64,000 nt of DNA from Selaginella moellendorffii (Eukaryota > Streptophyta > Lycopodiopsida > Selaginellales > Selaginellaceae). Location: the NCBI RefSeq assembly GCF_000143415.4, contig NW_003314278.1:1627543-1691542 (forward strand). The letters run 5' to 3'. Of this stretch, positions 1 through 9,942 are shown piece after piece. How positions within the stretch are numbered: position 1 is the first letter of the stretch; every line of letters begins with the position of its first letter. Below the pieces are notes generated by a model. That model was not told the DNA's origin. It saw nothing but the letters and a program-made list of their open reading frames with translations, and searched no databases. The position numbers and the translations under genes are program-made.

Positions 1-900
1 TAACAAATGAGTCATTACCTATCAAAGAAAGAAAGAGGTAAGTAGATAAATCAAACACAAATAGATATTAGAATGATTAGAATGGGAAAATGGTTGAGCT
101 TTGAGGATATTAGATTTTAAGTTTTTGTTATAGCATAATAATGTATTCAAGTGGCTTTTAATTATGGAGGTAAAACTCAACAAAAATATATTTTTTAGGA
201 ATTTTTTTAGAAGAGATCAATCACTAGCAGTGATATCTTTAAAGGATGTAGTAAAAATGCAAAACCAATTGTATCAAAAATAATATAAAGATTTTGAGTA
301 AAAGAATATTATTGCAAAGTCAATTCTCATTTAGAGAGTGCACTAAAAAACTATTCTCAAGGTGAAGAAATATCTTAATTCATTAGAAGTAAAACACTCT
401 TCAACAATTTTATTACAAATAATAATAAATGATAGATATAACTATTTTTTTTTATAAATGGTGAATTGTAAGTAAAGATATCAAGAGAAAGCTTAAGATT
501 ATATTAAGAAATGACTCTTCGCAGTGATAAACTTTAAAGTATAAAATTGGATTTTTCAAGTGCTATTAGAGTTTTATTAATTTTTTTATTGAATGAAAAG
601 TTTTAAATGGCCAAGTTGAAGCTTCAAGAAACTCAAACATGACAAAGTTTTGACCAAGTCATTACCAACATTTATCATTATGCAAGCTTAAGTGGTATTT
701 TTGAAGTTAAAAATAAACATAAAGATAATAATGACTAATAAAAGGAAGAGAGATATGGCTTTAGTTGTGAGAATGTCAGAGCACTTCTCCAATAATATCT
801 AGAAGCCAACTTAGATTTTGACACTTCTCAATCTCAGCATAATCTGTATGAAAACTAGATAAGTCCTCAAAGTTTAAAGTACTTTCCAAAAAATCATCAT
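1..900. other. AT-rich stretch without a recognisable gene
   Basis: Strongly AT-rich sequence with no long open frame. It lies directly upstream of the recognisable copia polyprotein remnant, in the position where the leader and gag part of that element would be. I could not identify a gag motif with confidence, nor an LTR. The element may start beyond the left edge of the window. Confidence 0.4.
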
Positions 901-2754
901 GTTCATTATAGTGTATTATTATAAAAGTGACAACTAATCCTTTACATTTATAATTGCTTTGTGAATTTAGAAAATTGGCTGTAACATATCCAAATCTATA
1001 ACATTCATTACAACATATTTCATATGAGACTGCTCCACCGAATTCTTAGATGTTTTTGAATTATATGAAGCTACACACCATATAACATTGGACAAAACTC
1101 TCTTTTATCAAAGCAAATATAAGAAGTTTTCAATGTCTACAAATACTAAAAGTGGTGAGGATTTATGATTAATTGCTTTTGGTACAATCTATTTTCCCAT
1201 TTTCAATCTTAAGATTACTAATGTTTTGTATATCCCTAAGCTTGTTTGTCATCTTTTATATATCTCTAAGCTTTTAAAACAAGGAATCTATATGGTTTTC
1301 CATAGGACAAGAGCAAATTTCAATTTCAATAAAACTCAAATAACTTAGGCTACATATATAAATGGACTTTATTATGTTTCTTTAGATACTTTGGCAGCTC
1401 ATACTATTTCAATATTTAATGATTCTGTATTATAATTATGGCACTATGGATTAACATATGCAAGTTTTTGTCGTGTTACAAACACTAGCACTGTTAAATG
1501 GTATACCATAACTGGAAAGACCAAGTCTAGAAGATTGCAATGCATATTTTCAAGCAAAAATGAAGAAGCCATAACCCAAAAAGGTAAGACTCAAGGTACT
1601 TTTTTATTAGCATTAGTTCATATAGATATCTAGGGTTTATCTGATTTTAAATGAGACTAAATATTTCTTACTAATTGTGGATGACTTCAGTCATCACACT
1701 TTTGTTTACTTCCTAAAATAAACTCCTCTCAAATTTTACAATTCCATTCAAATAGTCTCTGAATTCTTCATATTGATGGAGGCCAAAAACTACTTTTTAC
1801 AAAGGTCCAAACCATCCTTGCAAATATCCACACTATACGATCACAAATAAAATGGAGTTGTAGAGAGAGATGCTCACTATTTTGGATGTTTCTCACAAAG
1901 CATATGTTTCATATAAGCAGAGGCAGTCAATACTGCAGTATATTCAGAATGTACTACCCCTTCTGAATTATGGACAGGTATGAAACCATCTTTTACTTAC
2001 GTGCTTTTTGCTGTATAGGATACTCCCATACCTTTGATGAACAAAGACAAAACAAGTGGGAAGATAGGACTATTATATACATGATGCTAGGCTATAGCAA
2101 GACCACAAAAGAAGGATATCAAGTGTGGTTTTTAGCCAGAAGAAATTCCTAGTTTGGAGGACTCGTCTCTTTAGAGAAATGATCCCTACATACTCAACTT
2201 CTACTTCAATTGGAAGTTCTAATACTTAGGTATTTATCAGACTTCAATCTAACTGTGTCTTGGCAGCTTGAGGAACAACGATGTCACTCCCTCCATAACC
2301 ACCTCCACTGATAAAAACAACTGCCAGCAGATTTTCCTCAACTTATAGTGATTTAACTATAGGTACTCTTATGTTGAAAGTTCTATAGAAGAACAAGACG
2401 TTGAACAAACTATTCAAATAGAGCTTGAACGAGAATGGATTCCTAGCATCACTCAACCAGAACCTAGAAGCCAACAAGAAATATTCTACAATATCATGCT
2501 TAGGTTGCTCAAGTTATCCAAGAACCTCTAACTTTACAGGAAGTACTTGGAGGACCACAAAGATTTCACTGAAAGGCTGCTATGCAAAGTGAGTATAACG
2601 CTCAGCTTGAGAATGATACATGGAGCCTTGTTCCTAGGGAGTCTATACCTACAGGCACATCGATTATAAAGTGTAAGTGGATCCACAACCTCAAATACAA
2701 GGAGTCAAACGAGATCGAACACTAAAAGGCATGGTTAGTAGCAAAAGGATGCAG
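900..2754 (+). mobile_element. Degenerate Ty1/copia retrotransposon polyprotein (gag end to RT start)
   Basis: Conceptual translation on the plus strand, over several frames and stops, shows the copia order. A CCHC-like knuckle remnant is near 950-1000. A protease region follows, with EATHHI near 1065 and NVLYIPKLVCHLLYISKLLK near 1215-1275. A GAG-pre-integrase piece (LWHYGLTYASF) is near 1440. The integrase core reads FLTNCG then LVDDFSHHTFVYFLK-like residues near 1650-1720, with ELWTGMKP near 1965 and a GYS block near 2090. The start of reverse transcriptase (NDTWSLVPRE, then KCKWIHNLKYK) lies near 2610-2700. The reading ends abruptly near 2754, where PPR-derived sequence begins, so RT and RNase H are missing. 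Frameshifts and stops show it is dead. No LTRs were identified. Confidence 0.75.
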
Positions 2755-3364
2755 CCCGTTCTTGGAATATGCCGTTAGCATCGCATTCCAGGACGAAGAG
2801 CAATCGCGATCATCGCGTTTCAGGCGATGGTGTTGTTCCGTCGATTGGAACAGGCTCCAGAATTCTTGGAAACTCCCGCTCTGGGAATGCGCGGTGAGCA
2901 GTGCAGTCCAGGAGACGGTGTTGTGCCGTGCCATCTCGCTGGAAGATCTCTTTGGCTTGTTCCAGATGCCCGCTCTGCCAGGAGAAGGTGTTTGGCTCCT
3001 CCAGATCGTCAAGAACAGCGCGCGCGCGCGCTCCAGACTCCCGCATTTTCCATACATCTCGATGCTCTCCAGGTGCCGATTGCGGGAGTGCTTGGTTGCA
3101 AGGATCTGGGAGTGGAGCTTCTTTTCTTGGGAGAGATCTCTGGAGTGACCGCAAGATTTGACGAGCTGCAGGCAGAGCTGGAGATCGGCATGGTAGCCTT
3201 GCTGCTCGAGAAGATCGATTGGAGCACAAATACCTTCTTCTCGCATATTCACGTTTTAGGTCTCCATTTGATATTGCGATGCGCAGGTTGCGTTCTCTAC
3301 TCGCGTTGAGAAGGGGTGAGTGGTTCCTTGTCTTGAGCGCTTTTACTCTTGACGATTGGATCAA
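2755..3364 (-). pseudogene. PPR gene fragment, 5' part only, disrupted
   Basis: On the minus strand the frames read like the N-terminal half of the PPR genes elsewhere in the window: LVKSCGHSRDLSQ, then IEMYGKCGSLERARALF, then NTVSWTALLTAHSQSGSF and SSSWNAMLTAYSKNG. The register changes frame around 3000-3060, where a repeat is partly deleted. The 3' part is missing because the copy ends at the copia junction near 2754. A functional product is unlikely. Its 5' end overlaps the start of the divergent Hsp33-like gene. Confidence 0.7.
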
Positions 3365-4762
3365 ACGTTGTGTGTAGGCTTTTGCTCCTCCAGCGGTAGT
3401 GGTGATTACATTCTTAGCTGCGTCAGCTCGAGTGAAGAGGTATGCAGTACCATTGATTGAATGAAGAACACACTAACGAGGATTTTAGATCGAGATTCAT
3501 AGTGTCAAAGCCGATGCTCTCGTTCGGCAAGCTCAGAGAACGCTTCAAACTTCTCGAATGGTATGTCGAGCCTGCTCATTTCTCGGATTGGTTATTGTTT
3601 TTTCTCCTTTAGTCGTCGATTGTTCTTGGTAATGCGATGATGGGATCGGTTCTTTTCAGCTCGATTTTTCCCGAGGCGAATGCTATCACGGTGCGATGCG
3701 TTTTGCCTTTCTCTATCATTATTTGCAAGTGAGTTGATGATGTTTTTCGTCAGATATCAACTGTATGCGATGGACGTCTTGGATTTGTTCATGCGGCCAC
3801 TACATTTGATGGTTTCACGACGGGTCACGTCCACAATCCAAGCCACAGTTCTCATGGAAACGTAAGTCCCCGCTTTAATAAAACTATGGAACTTAATTTG
3901 GCATATCTTCAGATGATCATGGCCACGGTAGTCAGAGAGTGTGACATGCGCCTGTCTATAAGCCTATCGAAGTCTCACAGAACATTTGTGTAAGTACGCT
4001 CCATCTAGCAAGTGATTTTCGTTTCTATTCTTCTGTTCTTTTCTCATTTTGTAGGTCCCCGATGGGACCATCTCGTGAAGTTGCAGAGAGCTTAGCATAT
4101 TTTCTTTGGAAAAACCAGAAGGTAATATTGATTGGTCGCTCTGTTTTCTTCACGCATTGTCTTTCATCCTTGCAGATGGATACAGCAGCTAGCTTAGCTA
4201 TGAAATTTGACGAACACAACATTGTAAAGACTGCCCGAGGTTTCATTATTCAGGTAACCTGATTATTTTCCATGTTTTGGTATAGATAAACTCTTGTGTT
4301 TGACCGCAGGTGTATCCTCTGTCTGAAAAATTCGCCTGCCATCAGCTGCGCGAGAACATTGAAAACTCTCCTTCACTTGCTGATCTGGACGATACGGACG
4401 CAAGAGACATTATTGAGAAGCTTCTGCATGGGATTGAACCTGGCAGTTTTTCACAGCGTGATCTCAAATTCCAACCTGTTGGTGAAGAGGAGCAGCAGAG
4501 GTTTCTGGGGCAGCGAGAAAAGCTGTTTTCTTCAAACCAGGCAAGAACCTATGAGAAAATGATTAACAATCCTACATCGCAGGACTTTGAAGAAACAAAG
4601 CTCCCACCTCAGCATCCGTCCGACCTCTATAAGCTTGCCAATGGCGCGTTTACAAGCAAGATTGGAACGACTCGGAGGGGACCTCGCAGACCAGAAATAA
4701 GGATGCCGCGCATGGTACACACACCTTCCCGTGAGCGTTCTTTCAAGGTATTCACTTTCTGA
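3279..4762 (+). CDS. Hsp33-like chaperone gene, probably organelle-targeted, 3' end chimeric
   Basis: Nine exons can be joined in phase: 3279-3315, 3378-3439, 3489-3560, 3613-3690, 3754-3861, 3913-3989, 4055-4121, 4176-4253 and 4310 onward. The N-terminus (MRRLRSLLALRRGF) looks like a mitochondrial or plastid presequence. The body follows the Hsp33 fold order: an alpha segment SSIVLGNAMMGSVLFSSIF, a TTGHVHNP block equivalent to the 'RGxVxNP' strand, GPSREVAESLAYFLWKN, TARGFIIQVYP (bacterial 'GGxLLQVMP') and DIIEKLLHGIEP with DLKF. In redox-regulated Hsp33, a CxC motif of the zinc switch follows 'DxxF' at once. Here the residues are QPVGEEE, and no CxC or CxxC follows. From 4534 the frame enters a cassette repeated at 7571, so the true 3' end was probably lost or replaced. 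Either it is a zinc-less Hsp33-like protein or a 3'-broken gene. The family call rests on remembered motifs, not a search. Confidence 0.6.
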
Positions 4763-5396
4763 ACTAGTTGACAGGGGAAAAACGAATGGCGCTGTTGTCA
4801 TGTAAAATTGCTAAGCTATCTTTGCGTCGTGCAGCGACATGGTGGGATCAATGAGCAGGAAATGACGGAGAATGGTTTCGAACAAAGGAAAAGGTGATTT
4901 TTCATTCATTCGTATAAGCTTTTACTTTTGGTGGAGCAAGGTGGTGAACGAAACGGGTACTGCTGGATGGTATCAGCCAGGGAGAGGACGACACGGCTGT
5001 CCATGGGCTACACCAGTGGGACGACCACGAAATCATATGTGTGGTTCCTCACACTCAAAAGGATTCGAGTATGGAATGTTGTGGCTGTTGTTGGAAGGAG
5101 CAACGTAAGGCTCGAGAATGCGGGTCCTGTGAAAACCAGGTCAACATAGATCATAGAAGAACGTCAGAGGTGCCATCTCGTCAAAGCTTTGGATGTCAAT
5201 TGTGGGAGGCGAGTCGGTGCTGCCCAAGGGGATAAAGTTGCCACTCGCCACGGTGGTAGAGCCGTATTGGATGGGCGATTCATCCTTGATACAGCAACTT
5301 CCAATGCCATCTTTCTCACTCCAGTGTTCTTGTGTTGCTTGTAACACTCTTAAACGCAGTAAAATTGACGGGAGACAATTGTAGTAGTTAAATATT
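4534..5396 (+). repeat. Repeat cassette, copy 1 (coding-like, unassigned)
   Basis: An approximately 860-bp block that recurs at 7571-8397, apparently identical over most of its length. Copy 1 has 17 extra bases near 4635-4650. The block has splice-like borders: AG before 4541, GT after 4747, and AG before 4835. The first piece reads ARTYEKMINNPTSQDF, then LPPQHPSDLYKLANG and PEIRMPRMVH. A later frame reads GEDDTAVHGLHQWDDHEI, then MECCGCCWKEQRK. I do not recognise the protein. Shorter decayed relatives of the first piece lie near 6775-6930, 9890-10035, 13875-14045 and 16560-16710, just before each PPR copy. The block may be the tail of the Hsp33-like gene or a separate broken gene. Confidence 0.6.
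5141..5347 (-). CDS. Hypothetical 68-aa reading frame (low support)
   Basis: An open frame starting at an ATG and ending FDEMAPLTFFYDLC. Its sequence is identical in the second cassette copy (8161-8367). I do not recognise a family. No signal peptide or membrane segment is evident. The block is very recently duplicated, so identity in both copies is no evidence of selection. It could be the 3' exon of a larger lost gene. Confidence 0.15.
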   Translation of the reverse strand: MLQATQEHWSEKDGIGSCCIKDESPIQYGSTTVASGNFIPLGSTDSPPTIDIQSFDEMAPLTFFYDLC

Positions 5397-5607
5397 TTGG
5401 TTTATAACCTTTAGTATGAATTTAGAGAATCTTTTAAGTCTATTTTCCGTGCAGGTAGGTAAGACCTCGACTGAAGTTTCGACTTCCGAGTGCCAGCAAT
5501 TTGTAAACCGCGTGACTTTTTCACCATGGAAAAGGGGGTTGCACTCCACCTGGAAAGGGAGTGTTAAAATCATAACTTGCAACTTGTAAAATATGCTTGA
5601 ACTTTGG

Positions 5608-5826
5608 CTAAAACTGCGTCTCCCCGACGTCTAATTGCAGTATTTCTGACTCTTTATGGAGGGCCCTGCGCATCTCGTTTCTGCATCTTTGTTTTTGAAT
5701 AAGAGCCCAGAACAACAAAGAGCAGATTATAAGGGCTATAGTTGCAGTAACACTGCATATGCAATGGCAAGCTAGGAACTCATTCCATGGGATGGTTTGG
5801 AAATTGGAACTTGAGAAAGGCAGCAT
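5608..5826 (-). CDS. Hypothetical small single-membrane-span frame (low support)
   Basis: A 72-aa frame from ATG with one hydrophobic segment (ATIALIICSLLFWALI) followed by a basic stretch (QKQRCRNEMRR). It lies 77 bp downstream of the inhibitor gene at 5903-6259. The homologous stretch in the second unit (8662-8874) lost two bases inside the hydrophobic segment and changes frame, and a third relic lies near 11830-12030. The frame is therefore not conserved between units. It may be a 3' UTR or relic sequence, or a real gene only here. Confidence 0.2.
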   Translation of the reverse strand: MLPFSSSNFQTIPWNEFLACHCICSVTATIALIICSLLFWALIQKQRCRNEMRRALHKESEILQLDVGETQF

Positions 5827-5902
5827 GGGAAAAAAAAGAGAGCATTCGAGGCCTCAAGAGCATTATTTATGTAATCTTATATGGAACATCTTGTTGCACC
5901 GT

Positions 5903-6259
5903 TCAAGGTTTAGACGGGGTCCCTTTAGGAGGTAAATAATTGTCCCCCACGCAGATGATTTTACCATTACGAATGAGAGCGCATCTACCACCACTGTACT
6001 GCTGCCTGATGGTGCAGCAATTCTGACAGTGTTCCGGGAATATTACATCGCCGCATTGGAGGATAGAGTCGGCAAGGCATTCCTTCGTGCAAGCTGCATG
6101 AAACACGTTTAGCGAACCCCCATGAAATGGAGACTCGACTCAGATGAATAAAGATCGCTGGATTCAGCATTTTGCTTCCTTACCTTGAGCTTCTGTTTTT
6201 CCCAGCAGCACCAGCAGAGCTGCGAGCAGTAAGCAGAGCGAAAATAAGTGAGACCTCAT
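5903..6259 (-). CDS. Secreted 8-Cys peptide, potato type II proteinase inhibitor-like, copy 1
   Basis: Two exons, 6184-6259 and 5903-6093, with a 90-bp GT..AG intron in phase 1, encode 88 residues. Residues 1-25 are a clear signal peptide (MRSHLFSLCLLLAALL core, cut near TEAQ). The mature part has eight cysteines spaced C-X3-C-X7-C-X8-C-X2-CC-X10-C-X9-C, with the hallmark CQNCC, GRCALI and IICVGD blocks. Plant Pot-II (Pin2) inhibitors show the same order: C-[TP]-[RK]-[EN]-C, C[TI]NCC, GC, [FI][IV]CEG. By analogy the reactive bond is in CTK-EC, so P1 is Lys and a trypsin-like target is expected. A TATA box (TATAAAA, plus-strand 6312-6318) lies 53 bp upstream of the ATG. Product: a single-domain apoplastic or vacuolar protease inhibitor. 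An unrelated cysteine-rich peptide family is the alternative. Confidence 0.75.
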
Positions 6260-6982
6260 TGTGGGCGACGAGGAGTAAGAAGCGATGCTTGAATGCTTGC
6301 TTTCGTGGGGATTTTATAGTCAGCTGGATTTTCTGCTGGATAGAAAGTTCCTGGCCTGTGCTTCTCTAGTGATGTGTTTGTATCTTTGCGCTCCTGGTTT
6401 AGCATGCCGTACACGGAAAGCGCATCGACGAAAGGTGAGCGATGATTTTTTATCCTGATTATCGTGTGCTTATCCTGATTTTCGTGTGCTCGGTGTTCTT
6501 GGTAGCCCAGTCAAGAAAGTACCAGAGTTGAATATGAGATGAAGCTACAGAACGTCAAAGAAACACGTGGAAAGAACGCATGAAAATTCGATGGTTAGGC
6601 TTTTGGAGGAGGCATAAAAAGTCTCTCAAAACCTGCAACTTGAGGAGATTTTACAAATTTTCCTGTCAAGGACGTAGTATCCTCGACCCCCATAGCTGCA
6701 GCCTTTAGGAGCACTGTTTCCTGGAACGCTATGCTTCACGGCTATTCTGGCGACTCATTGTTATTAAGACAAGTTATTCTTTTAAAACCAGGCCAGAACC
6801 TGTCCAACCCAATGGAGCATTTACAAGCAAGATTGGAACAACTGCCAAGGGTCACTGTAGACCAGAAATAAGGATGCTGCGCGGGTACACATGCCTTCAT
6901 CAAAGTCACGAGAAGGCATCCTTTCAAGGTATTCTCTTGGTATTAATCATAGCCAATTGTGAAAGGTGTTCTGCTATCCAGC

Positions 6983-7570
6983 TTAGCGGCTCAAAATGCT
7001 ATACATGGTATCCACAGGGAACAACCTCACTGAAGAAGCTAGAGCAGCATTTCTGGAGGAATTTAAAAGAGCAGTGTATGCAACGTGGTTGGCTTGGAAT
7101 GGCATCGTGTGGAGCAGCTCTTGGGCCTCTGGTATCTTGCCGGCCCGGCCAAGGATGTCGATCATACAGCAGTAGTGATCAATTGTCTCAGCGATGGAGT
7201 GATTGAAGCTCATGGAGAAGAAGTGGTGGATTGCCAGAGCGAGCAAGCCAATGTGGTTACAGGCGATCAAGGTGGCGATGAGAGTGGTGGCATCGGGCTC
7301 TACTCCTTCACACGCCATCCTCTTGTAAAGATCCAAGGTTTCTACGGCGTGGGCGTTCTTGGCATAGCCATGAAGCATCGCGTTCCAGGAAACAGTGTTC
7401 CTCTCCGGCATTGTCTCAAAGATCTTGCGTGATCGATCAAGACGTTGCTGCTATGGCCTTGAGAGGGATCGCTCCTCAATTTCCCCATCTTGGGCATGTG
7501 CTACAAGAACAAGTTCCAGGCCAGTGGTTTTTCTGAGGGAAAGGTTTCGAGAAGATTTTGTGCTTCCTCC
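6983..7570 (-). pseudogene. 3' fragment of the array PPR gene (unit A)
   Basis: On the minus strand it reproduces the C-terminal part of the intact PPR at 16741-18810: MPERNTVSWNAMLHGYAKNA, then EGVEPDATTLIATLIACNH, DHYCCMIDILGRAGKI and TANHVAYTALLNS-type residues. It breaks off near 7570, where the second repeat cassette begins, inside the part corresponding to about position 17415 of the intact gene. No start and no upstream repeats remain, so this is a relic. Confidence 0.85.
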
Positions 7571-8397
7571 AAACCAGGCAAGAACCTATGAGAAAATGAT
7601 TAACAATCCTACATCGCAGGACTTTGAAGAAACAAAGCTCCCACCTCAGCATCCGTCCGACCTCTATAAGCTTGAGCAAGATTGGAACGACTCGAAGGGG
7701 ACCTCGCCGACCAGAAATAAGGATGCCGCGCATGGTACACACACCTTCCCGTGAGCGTTCTTTCAAGGTATTCACTTTCTGAACTAGTTGACAGGGGAAA
7801 AACGAATGGCGCTGTTGTCATGTAAAATTGCTAAGCTATCTTTGCGTCGTGCAGCGACATGGTGGGATCAATGAGCAGGAAATGACGGAGAATGGTTTCG
7901 AACAAAGGAAAAGGTGATTTTTCATTCATTCGTATAAGCTTTTACTTTTGGTGGAGCAAGGTGGTGAACGAAACGGGTACTGCTGGATGGTATCAGCCAG
8001 GGAGAGGACGACACGGCTGTCCATGGGCTACACCAGTGGGACGACCACGAAATCATATGTGTGGTTCCTCACACTCAAAAGGATTCGAGTATGGAATGTT
8101 GTGGCTGTTGTTGGAAGGAGCAACGTAAGGCTCGAGAATGCGGGTCCTGTGAAAACCAGGTCAACATAGATCATAGAAGAACGTCAGAGGTGCCATCTCG
8201 TCAAAGCTTTGGATGTCAATTGTGGGAGGCGAGTCGGTGCTGCCCAAGGGGATAAAGTTGCCACTCGCCACGGTGGTAGAGCCGTATTGGATGGGCGATT
8301 CATCCTTGATACAGCAACTTCCAATGCCATCTTTCTCACTCCAGTGTTCTTGTGTTGCTTGTAACACTCTTAAACGCAGTAAAATTGACGGGAGACA
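7571..8397 (+). repeat. Repeat cassette, copy 2
   Basis: Second copy of the block at 4534-5396. Most of the sequence from about 7690 to 8396 matches copy 1 base for base as far as I can compare by eye. It differs by a 17-base deletion near 7674 and a few substitutions. The left border falls exactly where the truncated PPR copy of unit A stops, which marks a duplication breakpoint. The deletion shifts the frame of the first coding-like piece, so this copy cannot encode the same product. It contains the same 68-aa minus-strand frame at 8161-8367. Confidence 0.8.
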
Positions 8398-8950
8398 TTT
8401 TGGTTTATAACCTTTAGTATGAATTTAGAATATACAGCTTTGTGGCTTGATCTTTTAAGTCTGTTTTCCGTGCAGGTAGGTAAGACCTCGACTGAAGTTT
8501 CGACTTCCGAGTGCCAGTGTACGCAATTTGTAAACCGCGTGACTTTTTCACCATGGAAAAGGGGGTTTACAAATTGCACTCCACCTGGAAATGGAGTGTT
8601 GGCTTTTAAAATCATAACTTGCAACTTGTAAAATGAAACGCACAAAATGCTTGAACTTTGGCTAAAGCGTCTCCCCGACGTCTAGTTGCAGTATTCTGAC
8701 TCTTTGGGAAGGGCCCTGCGCATCTCGTTTCTGCATCTTTGTTTTTGAATAAGAGCCCAGAACTACAAAGAGCAGATTATAAGGGCTGTAGTTGCAGCAA
8801 CACTGCATGCAATGGCGAGCTAGGAACTCATTCCATGGGATGGTTTGGAAATTGGAACTTGAGAAAGGCAGCATGGGAAAAAAAAGAGAGCATTCGAGGC
8901 CTCAAGAGCATTATTTATGTAATCTTATATGGAACATCTTGTTGCACCGT

Positions 8951-9285
8951 TCAAGGTCTAGACGGGGTCCCTTTAGGAGGTAAATAATTGTCCCCCACGC
9001 AGATGATTTTTCCATTACGAATGAGAGCGCATCTACCACCATTGTACTGCCGCCTGATGGTGCAGCAATTCTGACAGTGTTGCGGGAATATTACATCGCC
9101 GCATCGGAGGATAGAGTCGGCAAGGCATTCCCTCGTGCAAGCTGCAGGAGCGAACCCCCATGAAATGGAGACTCGACTCAAATGAATAAACAGCATTTTG
9201 CTTCCTTACCTTGAGCTTCTGTTTTTCCCAGCAGCACCAGCAGAGCTGCGAGCAGTAAGCAGAGCGAAAATAAATGAGACCTCAT
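8951..9285 (-). CDS. Secreted 8-Cys peptide, potato type II proteinase inhibitor-like, copy 2
   Basis: Exons 9210-9285 and 8951-9141, with a 68-bp intron shorter than in copy 1 through an internal deletion, give 88 residues. Signal peptide, eight cysteines and spacing are kept. The predicted reactive site is CTR-EC, so P1 is Arg. Differences from copy 1 include FPQHC for FPEHC and QYNGG for QYSGG. The TATA box (plus strand 9329-9335) is retained 44 bp from the ATG. Cysteines, splice sites and promoter all survive while the neighbouring PPR copy is a pseudogene, which suggests selection on the peptide. Confidence 0.75.
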
Positions 9286-9942
9286 TGTGGACGATCAGAA
9301 TGCTTGCTTTCGCCCGCTTTTGTGGGTATTTTATAGTCAGCTGGTCCTGGAGAAAAACGTGCCTGTACGAAAGGTGAGCGATGACTGTCAGGTGTCTCCT
9401 ATTGTGGGCTCTACTTGACTTTCGTGTGCTCGGTATTACAGGCGATTGGCAGCCCAGTCAAGAAAGTACCAGAGTTCAATATGGGATGCAACTACGAAAC
9501 TACTGAAAAGAACGGGTGAAACTTCGATTGTCATAGGCTTGTGGAAGGTCTTCTCAAAACCCGACTGGAAATTCGCACTACTTGGCCATCTACCAGGAGA
9601 TTCGGGCGGCTCAAGCACAAGAGAGTGTAGAGAGAGAGTAGGAGGTAGAGATGATCCTTCTTCTTCTTAGTGGTCTTATGCTTCAAAAGCATAAGACTCC
9701 AAAAGCATGTATTGAAAGCACATGCCTAAAGTGGGCAACTTTGAGGAGACTTTACAAACTTTCCTGTCAAGGACGTAATATTCTGGACCACCATACAGCA
9801 TTTTCCCGCATCTTGATCAATCACGCAAGATCTTTGAGGAAATGAACACTGCATCCTGGAACGCTGGCTATTCCCGTTGTTGAGAGAAGTTTTTTGTTCA
9901 AATCAGACCAGAACCTATTATAACAAGAAACAGAACTACCAC

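Noticed and set aside
5388-5582. A 64-aa minus-strand frame in the spacer of unit A as a gene
   Set aside because: The homologous spacer of unit B has insertions that change it to a different 91-aa frame. No signal peptide or motif is present, so it is probably spacer sequence.
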